A stretch of DNA of 64,000 bases from Lachnospiraceae bacterium (GTDB lineage: Bacteria; Bacillota; Clostridia; Lachnospirales; Lachnospiraceae). The DNA is taken from the NCBI GenBank assembly GCA_022845895.1, contig AP025573.1, positions 2,390,501 through 2,454,500 on the forward strand, read 5' to 3'. This document shows, in pieces, positions 15,721-25,126 of this stretch. Position 1 is the first letter of the stretch. Each line of letters begins with the position of its first letter. The position numbers and the translations under genes were made by a program. The notes beneath the pieces are model-generated. The model did not search any database. It had not been told where the DNA came from and saw nothing but the letters and a program-made list of their open reading frames with translations.

Positions 15721-16783
15721 TTTCGGCGATGAGGCTGGCAAAGACGTTCTCGACAACATCACTCGAATGGCAAGGATGCCGTTCGATGAAATGGTGCGCA
15801 TCATGCTTCGCAAGATGCTCAACGGCTCGAAGAACTTCGAGCCTCAGTACAACAAGGAAGGCAAAGTAGAGTCTATCGACCTTCCGTTCGACTCCCTTAG
15901 GGAACGTGCCCTTGCCATGGACGTCATGAAGCAAGAGGGCATCGAGTTCGAGAAAAGCGGGTCTAAGGTAAACGTTCAGCATTACCTGAAAATCAAGCCT
16001 GAAGACCACGAGCGGTTCCAGCAAGCAATGCAGGATCGCTTGGCCGAGATTGAGCGGGCAAAGTACTCTCCTTCCCATGACCAGACCCTTGAGAACATCC
16101 GCAAGGAGCCTGCCGACAAGGATTATGTTGACTTTGCCAAAGACATGGGAAAGGAAGGCGCCATCCCATCGACTGAGCTTGTAAAGCTCGGGGATGAGCC
16201 GACCTTCGGAGAAGTTAACGATGTGGTAACCCCCAACCAGCGCAAGATCGAGAAGATCCTGAACATGCGCGAGCATGGCGCAACTGCCGTTGAGCGTGAG
16301 GCTGCCGACAGGGCGCTTGACCGTGTTCTCAGCAAGGAAGGCCTTACCCGCCAGCAGGTCGGCTTGGAAGAGCCGTTCAACCCGCAGGCTTACAAGTCTT
16401 GGGACGGGATGGATCCTGATGGGCGCACCCGACAGGTAGAGGGGCTTTGGAAGGATTGGATGAAGGACGAGGTGAACAACCTGCCCGACAACCTCAACAT
16501 CGGACAGTTCTGCGACCAGATCGCAGAGCGCGGCATCGGCGTCGATGTTGCCAAGGGCGGCGGCTACCAGCTCTACGATCCGCTCAACCCACACCATAGG
16601 ATCAACCTCAAGAACCTCGATGCGAAGTACTCTGATGAGAAGCTTGGGCTCCGTTCCAAAGAAACAGCCTATGAAGAAAAATCGCGTGAATCTCGTGATC
16701 GATCCGATCGCCTGTCACGCGAGCGCGATCTTGGAGAAATCGGGGACAAGGAAATCCCCAGCCAGCAGCTCATCACACGGTAA
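15713..16783 (+). CDS. PcfB/DUF3801-like protein with relaxase-associated C-terminal region
   Basis: A 356-residue protein located directly upstream of the coupling protein, as PcfB-type DUF3801 proteins are in Tn1549-like ICEs; there PcfB links relaxase to the coupling protein. The N-terminal 130 residues (DNITRMARMPFDEMVRIMLRK, HYLKIKPEDHERFQQAM) fit DUF3801. The segment GIGVDVAKGGGYQLYDP plus NLKNLDAKYSDEKLGL resembles the C-terminal helical region of Gram-positive relaxases, but no relaxase HUH motif (two histidines with catalytic Tyr) is present. The end is very charged (KSRESRDRSDRLSRERD). Assignment rests on context plus weak similarity. Confidence 0.6.
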   Translation: MADFGDEAGKDVLDNITRMARMPFDEMVRIMLRKMLNGSKNFEPQYNKEGKVESIDLPFDSLRERALAMDVMKQEGIEFEKSGSKVNVQHYLKIKPEDHERFQQAMQDRLAEIERAKYSPSHDQTLENIRKEPADKDYVDFAKDMGKEGAIPSTELVKLGDEPTFGEVNDVVTPNQRKIEKILNMREHGATAVEREAADRALDRVLSKEGLTRQQVGLEEPFNPQAYKSWDGMDPDGRTRQVEGLWKDWMKDEVNNLPDNLNIGQFCDQIAERGIGVDVAKGGGYQLYDPLNPHHRINLKNLDAKYSDEKLGLRSKETAYEEKSRESRDRSDRLSRERDLGEIGDKEIPSQQLITR

Positions 16784-16801
16784 AAGCAAGGAGGTTCCCC
16801 A

Positions 16802-18781
16802 TTGGCACAGAACAGAATGCAGGAGCGCATACGCTCCTCAGCCCTTGGAACGGCGATCTTGTCCGTTGTCGCCTTCTATCTCGGTGACCGAATCGGCGCA
16901 TATATCGTCTTCGGGCTCGACATGCAGCTGGGGAACCAGGTAATGCGCGGCCTTCAGGCTCTCATCGCAAAACCGCTTTATCTCGATCTCAATATGATGC
17001 CGTTGCTTTACGGTTTCATACTGTGCGCCATCGTTTGGCTTGTCTGGCTGCGCTACGTTGTGTTCGTTGGCAACTACCGTACCGGTGAGGAATCCGGATC
17101 CGCCCAATGGGGAAGCGAGAAGCAGGGCTTGGCATTCAAGGATCAGACCAACTCATCGAACAACCTCATCTTCACCAAGAAGTACGGTCTGGCAATCAAG
17201 AGGAAAAAATTCGATCTTGAGACAGACCGCAACTTTAACGTGATGGTTGTCGGCGGTTCCGGCTCCGGCAAAACGCGCAACTACGTGAAGCCGAACCTTA
17301 TGCAGCTCAACGCCAACTACTTCGTGACGGACCCGAAGGGAACCTTGATCGGCGAGTCCGGCTATCTGTTCACGGACAACGGCTACAAGGTGAAATCCTT
17401 CAACACCATCGACTTCACCAAATCACAACATTACAACCCGCTTGCCTATGTGAAGACCGATGCCGACATCCTCTCGTTCGTGAACTGCTTCATCATGAAT
17501 ACCACAGATCCGAAGAAATCCGGTGGCGACGCATTCTGGGAGAACTCGGAACGTCTTCTCTACACAGCGCTCATCGCGCTTTTGAGGGATTGGTTCCCGA
17601 AGAAGGACTACTCCATCGATGGTTTACTCACGTTGCTGTCGCTTGCAGAGGCAAGCGAGAACGATGAGAAGTTCGAATCACCACTTGACATGCTGTTCAA
17701 GGAAATTGAAACGGGCAAAGCATATCGCAAGAATCCTGCCTACTATGCCAAGAAACGCCAAAAGCAACAGCAAGCTGCAAGGAACGCCGTTCTGCAGCGC
17801 GATGTCATCGGCTTGCAGAATGAGGCCGATGTCGATGAGCCAGAGTACACCTATCAGTCCTCAATGATGAAGAGGGTCGATGGTGTGCGCCCATCTGAAC
17901 GCGGCGGGCTCTCCGCGAACGAGGATTTTGCCCTTGCAAACTACAAGAAATTCAAGACTGCTGCTGGCAAGACGTTGAAATCAATCCTCATCTCCTGCAA
18001 CGTGCGCTTGGAAAGCTGTGAGATCAGCGAAGTGCGCGAGCTTCTGAGATACGATGAGATGGAGCTGGACAAGCTTGGCGATGAAGATTCGAAGATGGTT
18101 ATCTTCGCTATCTTATCGGATACGGACAAGACCTTCTCCTTCTTGCATGCAATCATGATGTGGCAGGCGATCGACATCCTTTGCCGCCGCGCGAACATCA
18201 AGTACAACGGCAAGTTGCCACGAATGGTGAACTTCATCTTCGATGAGTTCGCCAATATCGGCAAACTGCCCGATATTGAGCAGACGATTGCCGTAACCCG
18301 TTCGCGCAACATCGCCATCTCCATCATCTTGCAATCCATGGCACAGCTCGATGCTCGATACGACAAGGATGCCAAAACGATCATCGACTGTTGCGACACA
18401 ACGCTATTCCTGGGCGGAAAATCAAACTCAACGAACAAGGAAATTGCCGAGATGATTGGCGACGAGACCATCCATCAGACCACGTTCGGCGAGTCACACG
18501 GGCAGTCTCCTTCCGGTTCGAAGAACATGCAGATCCAAGGCCGCAAGCTCATCGATCCCGCTGAGATCGGCAAGATGAGCCGCAAAGATGCGATCCTCCT
18601 GATCGCCGGCACCAATCCGCTCAAGGACGAGAAATATCCTGTTGAGTCTCATCAGAACTACATTTACCTCGATCCTGGTAGCAACAAGAAATGCTTGCAT
18701 GACAAACCGTTCGATTTCAAGAAATACCTTGAGAATCAGAAGAACGGCTCCTCTCCCACTGCTTTGCGAAAGGAGGCTTAA
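16802..18781 (+). CDS. virD4: VirD4/TraG-type coupling protein
   Basis: A 659-residue type IV secretion coupling ATPase that recruits the DNA-relaxase complex and protein substrates to the channel. The N-terminus has two membrane helices (about 15-40 and 65-92). Walker A is GGSGSGKTRN near residue 150, Walker B is FIFDEFANIGKLPDIE near 478, followed by TRSRNIAISIILQSMAQLDARY. A TTG start is set by AAGGAGG eight bases upstream. It heads the transfer operon and overlaps nothing. If the shared C-terminal tail is a secretion signal, this protein is the expected reader. Confidence 0.95.
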   Translation: MAQNRMQERIRSSALGTAILSVVAFYLGDRIGAYIVFGLDMQLGNQVMRGLQALIAKPLYLDLNMMPLLYGFILCAIVWLVWLRYVVFVGNYRTGEESGSAQWGSEKQGLAFKDQTNSSNNLIFTKKYGLAIKRKKFDLETDRNFNVMVVGGSGSGKTRNYVKPNLMQLNANYFVTDPKGTLIGESGYLFTDNGYKVKSFNTIDFTKSQHYNPLAYVKTDADILSFVNCFIMNTTDPKKSGGDAFWENSERLLYTALIALLRDWFPKKDYSIDGLLTLLSLAEASENDEKFESPLDMLFKEIETGKAYRKNPAYYAKKRQKQQQAARNAVLQRDVIGLQNEADVDEPEYTYQSSMMKRVDGVRPSERGGLSANEDFALANYKKFKTAAGKTLKSILISCNVRLESCEISEVRELLRYDEMELDKLGDEDSKMVIFAILSDTDKTFSFLHAIMMWQAIDILCRRANIKYNGKLPRMVNFIFDEFANIGKLPDIEQTIAVTRSRNIAISIILQSMAQLDARYDKDAKTIIDCCDTTLFLGGKSNSTNKEIAEMIGDETIHQTTFGESHGQSPSGSKNMQIQGRKLIDPAEIGKMSRKDAILLIAGTNPLKDEKYPVESHQNYIYLDPGSNKKCLHDKPFDFKKYLENQKNGSSPTALRKEA

Positions 18782-18787
18782 CCGACA

Positions 18788-18985
18788 TTGACTGGACTTC
18801 TCAACCTGCTGTCGAGCGCTGTCCAGTTCATCGGCCAGGCACTTATGGTGCTCGGCCTCGTGAACGTTGGACTCACCCTCAAAGACGGCACAACCGGTGG
18901 CGGCGGCCAATTGTCTGGCGCCGTCGCAATGATAGTTGCAGGCGGTTGCATCTTCGCTGTTGCGAGGATGGTTCATGCAACCTAA
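18788..18985 (+). CDS. Maff2-like small membrane protein 1
   Basis: A 65-residue two-helix hydrophobic protein starting at TTG six bases after virD4, with AAAGGAGG overlapping the virD4 end. The pattern LVNVGLTLKDGTTGGGGQLSGAVAMIVAGG is that of the Maff2 family found in Gram-positive ICEs next to VirD4. The size and two-helix layout resemble VirB2/TrbC pilins, so a structural channel role is plausible, but this is inference. A second paralogue follows. Confidence 0.75.
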   Translation: MTGLLNLLSSAVQFIGQALMVLGLVNVGLTLKDGTTGGGGQLSGAVAMIVAGGCIFAVARMVHAT

Positions 18986-19040
18986 CAAGACATTTCCAAC
19001 GTTATGACGTTGTTTCTCATCAGAAAGGAGAATTGAGCAT

Positions 19041-19262
19041 ATGAATCTCGGCAACGTAACTTCCCTGCTGTCATCTGGTGTGCAGTTCCTTGGCGCTGTC
19101 CTTCTGGTCATGGGCCTTGTGAACTTGGGACTCACCATCAAGGATGGCATGCAAGGAGGCGGTGGACAGCTCGCCGGCGCAATCGCAATGATCGTTGGCG
19201 GCGGCATCGTCATCGCTGCAGGCACTTACTTCGGCTCCATCGATACTTCCTGGGCTGGCTAG
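19041..19262 (+). CDS. Maff2-like small membrane protein 2
   Basis: A 73-residue paralogue of the preceding protein (shared core MGLVNLGLTIKDGMQGGGGQ and AIAMIVGGG) with its own AGAAAGGAG site. It is immediately followed by a strong hairpin terminator, so the virD4-Maff2-Maff2 segment may be made in excess over the downstream transfer genes, as would suit a structural subunit. Confidence 0.75.
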   Translation: MNLGNVTSLLSSGVQFLGAVLLVMGLVNLGLTIKDGMQGGGGQLAGAIAMIVGGGIVIAAGTYFGSIDTSWAG

Positions 19263-19274
19263 AAGCGCTGTTGC

Positions 19275-19321
19275 AGTCCCCTCATGCCGCCAAGGGCCGC
19301 ATGAGGGGACTGTGCTTTTTC
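19275..19321 (+). terminator. Internal terminator/attenuator between Maff2-2 and prgI
   Basis: AGTCCCCTCATGC pairs perfectly with GCATGAGGGGACT (13 bp) and is followed by TGTGCTTTTT. Genes continue on the same strand only 30 bases later, so this is an intra-operon terminator that probably lowers expression of prgI-virB4. Confidence 0.8.
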
Positions 19322-19352
19322 CCATAATCAACACGAAAGGAGCTGAGCAACC

Positions 19353-19784
19353 TTGCTATCCGTTGCCATACACAAGGATGTTGGCGAATACCAACCGAAG
19401 ATCATCGGCAAGCTACCCATCCGCACCCTAGTATGCATCGTCGGTGCAGTGGGCATATCCCTGCTCACTGCTGCCTACATAACCTTTGTCCTCGGCCTTC
19501 AAACCTCCGACTTCATGGTATTGATCTATGCGATCTCCATTCCTTTCTGGCTATGCGGATTCATGCGTCCGCAGGGCTTGAAGTTCGAGGTATTCGCAAA
19601 GTACTGGCTTGAGTACAACTTCACCACCAAGCACATCCTCTACAGTCCATCCTTCAAGCTTGCAGGCTTCGATGAGCGATGCGACCAAAGAAAAGAAGGG
19701 AAAATCTATGACAAAGAACTACGAAAGCTCGCAAACCTACCGGGAATCGAAGCCTACAGCCCAAAGGCAGGACGGGTCCTATAG
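19353..19784 (+). CDS. PrgI-family inner channel protein
   Basis: A 143-residue membrane protein with a TTG start and AAAGGAG site. Two transmembrane helices (about 25-45 and 52-68) are flanked by the conserved VAIHKDVGEYQPKIIGKLPIRT and KYWLEYNFTTKHILY segments of the PrgI (VirB3-like) family, which sits in the conjugation channel next to VirB4. Its 3' end overlaps the start of virB4 by 77 bases. Confidence 0.85.
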   Translation: MLSVAIHKDVGEYQPKIIGKLPIRTLVCIVGAVGISLLTAAYITFVLGLQTSDFMVLIYAISIPFWLCGFMRPQGLKFEVFAKYWLEYNFTTKHILYSPSFKLAGFDERCDQRKEGKIYDKELRKLANLPGIEAYSPKAGRVL

Positions 19785-22569
19785 CTCGTTTTCACCTGAC
19801 GACGAGTACTGGGATCCGACCGCCCCACGAAAAGAGCAGCGCTACGCTTCCCCCAACTTTGCCGAAGCCGAGAACTACGATGTCGACTACGGCTCAAGCG
19901 CATTTTCCACAGGGCACAACCCTCATCCTGTCGAGCACCCGGACATGCCTAATCAGCAGTTCGGGGCTCTCGATGCGCAAGCTTTGAGCGACATCGCCGG
20001 CACGGCAACGAAATCCTTCAAGGGGAAGGCCCCGAAATCAACGCGCTTGAGCCGCAGCGAGAAGAAGGCCGCCCAACGCGAGCTGCAGCGCAAGAGGCGC
20101 GAGGCGCAGCAACGCGACAAGGCAATCAAAAAGAAGCGCAGCTCGATCAAGGCTCAGCTGAAGAACCGAGACAAAGAGCTCTCTTCCATAACCAAGGCTG
20201 CACGCAAGAAAAGGTCAAGCGCAAAAGACGTTCTCCACTACATAGGCTACAACTCAATGTACGTCGACGGCGTTTGCGAGGTTGAGGAGGGGCTGTTCTC
20301 GGAAACTATCGCATTCGAGGATACTTCCTACCAGAGCACACGCGATGACATCCAGAAGGGCATCTTCTCATCCATGTGCCGTCTTTACGACCAGTTCGGT
20401 GCCGATACCTTGGTTCAGATGAGCGTCATCAACACGCCGATCCCCTCTTCTGAGATCGGCAGCCGTCAGTTCTTCGATCCTATGAAGCAGGACTCTGCAA
20501 ACGCATCTGAAGATGCAGCGCTGTTCAACGAGATCTTGAACCAGAAGCTTCGCCAAGGCGTATCCAACATCAGGCGCGACCGCTACATAACGTTTTCGGT
20601 CCTTGCCGACAATGTGGAGGAAGCGATGCCGAAGCTTGCCCGCATCGAAACCGAGACCCAGCGAATCTTGTCTACAGTCAACTCCTCTTCGAGGGTACTC
20701 AACGGAACGGAACGCTTGAAGGTCATCAGCTCGCAGCTGAACCCCATGAAGCCCTTCCTTTTCGATTACCAAAAGGACGTCGGCATCCATTCAGGGATGA
20801 CCACCAAAGATGCCATCGCCCCCGGCTGCCTTGACTTCAAGCCGGAAGGCTACACCGATTGCTTCAAATCAGACGGCATGTGGTGCCAGGTTCTCTCGAT
20901 GAAGCACTTCGGCTCTGAGCTGTCAGACCGTGCGCTTTCCGACATCGTTTCGCTCCCGATTCCGCTTAACGCGACCTGGTTTGCGCAGCCTATCGACAAG
21001 GCTAAGGCCATCGCCTACGTTCGCCAGCGCTCTGCCTGGATCGACAAGGAGATCATCGATGAGCAACGTTCTGCCGTGAACAAGGGATACGATTACTCGA
21101 TCCTGCCCTACGAGCTGAAGTACTCCAAGGAAGAGACCGAGGACATGCTCGACCATCTGCAGAACAAGAACCAGCGCATGTACATCTTCACGGGGCTCTT
21201 CTACACCTATGCCTCCACAAAGGAGGAACTGGACAACCAAGCCCTGAAGATCATCTCGACCGCTCGCCAGCATTCCATGGAGGTCGATCTGCTCGACTTC
21301 CGCCAACCGGAGGGACTTAACTCGATCTTGCCGCTCGGCCACAACCACATCAACCAGTCGCGCAGGTTTACGACCGCGCAAACCGCGATTCTCATGCCCT
21401 TCGCAACGCAGGAATTGAACGATGAGGGCGGCACGTACTACGGGCAGAACCAGCAGTCCTCGAACCTCGTGCTATGCGACCGCAAGAAGCTCACCAGCCC
21501 TGTTGCTTTTGTCTGCGGTAAGACGGGTTCGGGGAAGGGAATGTTTGTAAAACAGGAGATGACGGGCACAATTCTGAAGAACCCGACCGACGAGATCTTC
21601 GTTATCGACCGTGCCGGCGAGTACACCGAGATCGTGCGCCGCTACGGCGGGAACGTGTTCGATTTCGCCGTGAACTCCGGCACGTACCTGAACCCGTTGG
21701 ACACCACCACGAACGACCATATGTCGAAGATCGAGCAGGTTGCCTTCAAGGTCGATGCTGTTCTGGCGCAGGCAGGCGCCTCTGCAGCCGAAGCTGGCAA
21801 CAACCTCTCCGAGGCTGAGCAGTCCATCATCCAGCGCTGCGTTGAGGAAGCCTTCAGGCAGGCAGAGCTGCGCGGCGACGGGCAGCCTCCGCTTCTGCAG
21901 GATTTCTACGACATCTTGAAGAAGCAGCCGGAACCTGATGCGCAGATCATCGCGCTTCGTTACGAGCGCTTCGTCAAGGGCTCCATGTCGTTCTTCAACC
22001 ATCACTCCAATGTGGACTTCGACAACAGGATCATCGACTTCAACCTGAAGGAGCTGCCGGACAACATGCTGGTGTTCGCGCTCATCAACGTGTGCGAGGC
22101 CGTTCGCAACCGCATGTACCAGAATGCAGACCGCAACGTGCGCACCTGGCTCTACGTTGAGGAGATGCAGTCGATGTTCGCCTACCCGACGGTGCTTCGC
22201 TACTTCTCGCGCTTCGCCAACGAGGGCCGCAAGTTCGGCATGCTGCTCACGGGCATCACTCAGAACGCAAGCGCCATGCTCGCGAACGAGGCAGCACGGA
22301 ACATCGTGACGAACGCCGACTTCCTGATGCTGCTGAAGCAGTCGGCGCTCGACCGCAAGGAATGGATCCGCCTCTTGAACCTCTCCGATCAAGAGGAGGA
22401 GTTCATCGACGAGTCCTGCGAGCCAGGCAACGGCCTTTTGATCGCAGGCCCCGCACGTGTGCCGATTAGGGGCAAGTTCCCCAAGGGGAATAAGCTCTAC
22501 GACCTGTTCAGCACCAACCCGAACGACATCGCAGAGCGCAAGGCCCGCGAGAAGATGTTCGGCGAGTAG
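19708..22569 (+). CDS. virB4: VirB4-type conjugation ATPase
   Basis: A 953-residue cytosolic ATPase that powers the type IV channel. The N-terminal 120 residues are a charged, Lys/Arg-rich coiled extension; the VirB4 core follows with Walker A VCGKTGSGKGMFVKQE near residue 602, Walker B WLYVEEMQSMF near 816, and the RFANEGRKFGMLLTGITQNAS segment. The start MTKNYESS was chosen because AAGGG lies upstream; the open frame begins earlier, inside prgI. The next gene follows after 37 bases. Confidence 0.95.
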   Translation: MTKNYESSQTYRESKPTAQRQDGSYSSFSPDDEYWDPTAPRKEQRYASPNFAEAENYDVDYGSSAFSTGHNPHPVEHPDMPNQQFGALDAQALSDIAGTATKSFKGKAPKSTRLSRSEKKAAQRELQRKRREAQQRDKAIKKKRSSIKAQLKNRDKELSSITKAARKKRSSAKDVLHYIGYNSMYVDGVCEVEEGLFSETIAFEDTSYQSTRDDIQKGIFSSMCRLYDQFGADTLVQMSVINTPIPSSEIGSRQFFDPMKQDSANASEDAALFNEILNQKLRQGVSNIRRDRYITFSVLADNVEEAMPKLARIETETQRILSTVNSSSRVLNGTERLKVISSQLNPMKPFLFDYQKDVGIHSGMTTKDAIAPGCLDFKPEGYTDCFKSDGMWCQVLSMKHFGSELSDRALSDIVSLPIPLNATWFAQPIDKAKAIAYVRQRSAWIDKEIIDEQRSAVNKGYDYSILPYELKYSKEETEDMLDHLQNKNQRMYIFTGLFYTYASTKEELDNQALKIISTARQHSMEVDLLDFRQPEGLNSILPLGHNHINQSRRFTTAQTAILMPFATQELNDEGGTYYGQNQQSSNLVLCDRKKLTSPVAFVCGKTGSGKGMFVKQEMTGTILKNPTDEIFVIDRAGEYTEIVRRYGGNVFDFAVNSGTYLNPLDTTTNDHMSKIEQVAFKVDAVLAQAGASAAEAGNNLSEAEQSIIQRCVEEAFRQAELRGDGQPPLLQDFYDILKKQPEPDAQIIALRYERFVKGSMSFFNHHSNVDFDNRIIDFNLKELPDNMLVFALINVCEAVRNRMYQNADRNVRTWLYVEEMQSMFAYPTVLRYFSRFANEGRKFGMLLTGITQNASAMLANEAARNIVTNADFLMLLKQSALDRKEWIRLLNLSDQEEEFIDESCEPGNGLLIAGPARVPIRGKFPKGNKLYDLFSTNPNDIAERKAREKMFGE

Positions 22570-22606
22570 ACGCAGCCACCAGCTTTCTTGAAAGGGGGAT
22601 AAGCTC

Positions 22607-24268
22607 TTGAAGGTAGACGATTTCGTAACATCCGCCACGGATGCCACGCAGACAGTGCAGGCTCTCACCAGCACACAGGCGACCGATGCCGTGAACTCGC
22701 ACATCGTCGGCTCGGCTGACAAGTCGGGCATGACCCTGAAGGGCAGCCCCCTTCAGGAGGAAATGAAGAACGGCACCATCGCTTCTGTTGAGCATAAGAC
22801 GGTCAACGGGAAGGTGGTGGATACTAAATACCACTCCACCAGCGGCGTCATTTACGACAAGGACGGTAACACCGTCGGCAACACCAAAGTTGCATTGAAG
22901 CAATCCCGTATGAAGAAGATTGCCAAAGACGCAGCACAGGCAGGCTACGAAATGGACGGCGACGTTGACGAGACTGCTGGAAAGAAGATCACCGACGAGG
23001 CAACCAAGTTCGCCAAGAAAAGCCTTAACAAGGGCAAAAAAGTCGTCAAGAATGGTGGAAAAGCCGGTGCCGAAATCGGTAAACAAGCCGGAAAAGAGGT
23101 TGTCAGGAAGGCCTCCGACAAAATTGGAGGCTTAGCGGAGAAGCGCTATCAGAAAAAAAAACCTGCCGATGCTATGCGCCAGATGCAGTCCTCTCTCAAC
23201 CAGCACAGAGCGCAGGCAGCGCACAAAGCCGCACAGAAAATCGGCAAGAAGGCGACTGCCGCAATTGGCAACCTTGTCGGCGCCATTGGCGGCATGATCG
23301 GCGGCATTCTCGGTATCTTGGGCACAATACTCGCGATCATCGCCCCTATCGTAATCGTGATCGCGGTTCTTGCCGCCATCATCGGCGGCGGTCAGGAGCA
23401 AAACCTTACCCTTAACGAAGTTGAGAACCAAGTCGTGAGCTTCTTCAGGGAAAAGGGGGTGGACGATGTCCATATCGCCGCGATCATGGGCAACATGTAT
23501 GCGGAAAGCGAGATGGACCCGAAGAAGATCGAATCTAACGGCAAGGGCCATGGCATCTGCCAGTGGACAGGTGACCGTTGGGACAAGCTCTATGCCTACT
23601 GTGTCCGAATGGGCGGGGCAAGCGGTGTAGCCGATTGGACGATCCTCAACACGCAGCTTGATTTCTTCTGGAACGAGGATATCTACAACAAAGAGAACTG
23701 GAGCGGTTCCTATGAGGTTTCTGGCGGATACGAGAATCCGTCTCCTGCGCCAGGAACCTATGTGAGCGGATCAAAATCAGGCTTTGAATCTGCAACAACC
23801 GTCGAGGAAGCAACCAAGCAGTTCTGTTATGGCTGGGAACGTGCTGGATTCCCGCGAATAAACAACAGAATATCCAAGGCGAAAGAATACTACGAGGCCA
23901 TCACTTCCGGTGAGATCGGTGGAAACGGAGCTGTTTGTCCTGTCGATGCCAATGACATCGTGAAAAGGGCGTACTCACAGCTTGGCAAGCCTTATGGATG
24001 GGGTGCTGCCGGACCGAACGCCTTCGACTGCTCGGGACTTGTCGGCTACTGCATCACCGGGCAGATGGGCAACCACTGGTGCACTACCTATACGATGGCA
24101 GACTGGACCCGTGTGTCGAACCCACAGCCAGGCGACTTCTGCCTTAACAGCCACCATACCGGCGTTTACATCGGCAACGGGCAGATGATCCATGCGCCAC
24201 GCAGAGGAGACGTGGTCAAGATCAGCGCCGTGCACGATGGCATGTGGTATGTGCGCTACACCGGCTAA
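22607..24268 (+). CDS. Bifunctional wall hydrolase of the conjugation system (tail-lysozyme plus NlpC/P60)
   Basis: A 553-residue VirB1-equivalent that opens the peptidoglycan for the transfer channel. Residues 1-220 are charged and cytosolic (Lys/Gln-rich), a glycine-rich membrane segment spans about 225-261 (IGGMIGGILGILGTILAIIAP), then a phage-tail-lysozyme-like domain (about 265-430; HIAAIMGNMYAESEMDP, GHGICQWTGDRWDKL), then NlpC/P60 (about 446-553) with catalytic Cys in AFDCSGLVGYC and His in SHHTGVYIGNGQMIHAP. TTG start after AAAGGGGGATAAGC. The long cytosolic N-terminus is unusual for this class. Confidence 0.9.
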   Translation: MKVDDFVTSATDATQTVQALTSTQATDAVNSHIVGSADKSGMTLKGSPLQEEMKNGTIASVEHKTVNGKVVDTKYHSTSGVIYDKDGNTVGNTKVALKQSRMKKIAKDAAQAGYEMDGDVDETAGKKITDEATKFAKKSLNKGKKVVKNGGKAGAEIGKQAGKEVVRKASDKIGGLAEKRYQKKKPADAMRQMQSSLNQHRAQAAHKAAQKIGKKATAAIGNLVGAIGGMIGGILGILGTILAIIAPIVIVIAVLAAIIGGGQEQNLTLNEVENQVVSFFREKGVDDVHIAAIMGNMYAESEMDPKKIESNGKGHGICQWTGDRWDKLYAYCVRMGGASGVADWTILNTQLDFFWNEDIYNKENWSGSYEVSGGYENPSPAPGTYVSGSKSGFESATTVEEATKQFCYGWERAGFPRINNRISKAKEYYEAITSGEIGGNGAVCPVDANDIVKRAYSQLGKPYGWGAAGPNAFDCSGLVGYCITGQMGNHWCTTYTMADWTRVSNPQPGDFCLNSHHTGVYIGNGQMIHAPRRGDVVKISAVHDGMWYVRYTG

Positions 24269-24286
24269 GAAAGAAAGGAAAAAGCA

Positions 24287-25111
24287 ATGGATCTATCGAG
24301 TGTCAAAAACTTCATAACCGACCACAAGGCACCGTGCGCCATCGCGCTGGCCGCTCTTTTGGTTTTTGCCTCGCTCTCATTCGCACGCTTCTCTCAAGTG
24401 CAGTCTGAGAAAGCTGCCGCCGAGCAACAAGCCTCATCGGAGCAAGACGACCAACAGGCAGAGGCGGAAGCGCAACTCACAAACGAGCAGAGAGCAAAAC
24501 AAGGAAAGTACTCCAATGATGTACAGCAGGTACTCGATGTGCTGAAGGCAAACCTTTGGTGCACAGAGGACAAGCAAAAGCTTGTCACCTTCGACCAGAC
24601 CACTTTCACGCAGCGTACCGATGACGGCAGCTCGAAAACCGTAGGCTATGTAGTGGATGCCATCGACACAAGCAAAGAGCAGAACACCGACTATACATCA
24701 GAGGTCTTCACTATCGCCGTAGAAACGCCTGATGACAGCTTCATCCTCACCCTTACCAGAGAAGAAGACGGCGATGGCAACTTTCAGTATTTCCTCAAGA
24801 GCTCTGGTCTCGCCGCATCCGGGCAAGTCTACTCGACCGTCTCATCGAATGCCAACATCGAGATAAGCACTTTGAACCAAGACGCGATGCAGCTCATCAA
24901 CAACGATCAGGAAGGCCTTGAGCAGGCGCTTCGCGATTACTCGGCTCAATACCTTCCTGCCACTGCAACGATAACCTGGACAAAGAGCGTCACTATCGAT
25001 TGGGAGAACGGTACTGTGAACATCCCGTTCCAGTTCGATTCAACGACCGCACAGGTTCAGGTGGTCTACGACCGCTCTGCCAAGACGTTCACCGTTCAGT
25101 CGATACGCTAG
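24287..25111 (+). CDS. Single-pass extracytoplasmic transfer protein (VirB8/TcpC position)
   Basis: A 274-residue protein with one N-terminal transmembrane helix (about 15-33), an Ala/Gln/Glu coiled-coil (residues 38-70) and an extracellular domain of about 200 residues. I do not recognise the sequence family. The topology and position between the wall hydrolase and the TrbL-like protein match VirB8/TcpC-type scaffold proteins of Gram-positive systems; this is inference from layout. AAGGAAAAAGCAATG start. Confidence 0.55.
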   Translation: MDLSSVKNFITDHKAPCAIALAALLVFASLSFARFSQVQSEKAAAEQQASSEQDDQQAEAEAQLTNEQRAKQGKYSNDVQQVLDVLKANLWCTEDKQKLVTFDQTTFTQRTDDGSSKTVGYVVDAIDTSKEQNTDYTSEVFTIAVETPDDSFILTLTREEDGDGNFQYFLKSSGLAASGQVYSTVSSNANIEISTLNQDAMQLINNDQEGLEQALRDYSAQYLPATATITWTKSVTIDWENGTVNIPFQFDSTTAQVQVVYDRSAKTFTVQSIR

Positions 25112-25126
25112 AAAGGAGGCAACAAC

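Noticed and set aside
21472-22731. 419-residue minus-strand frame over virB4
   Set aside because: Antisense shadow of the VirB4 ATPase domain with Walker motifs on the plus strand.
23982-24235. Small frames inside the NlpC/P60 coding region
   Set aside because: Out-of-frame shadows; the main frame has the catalytic motifs.
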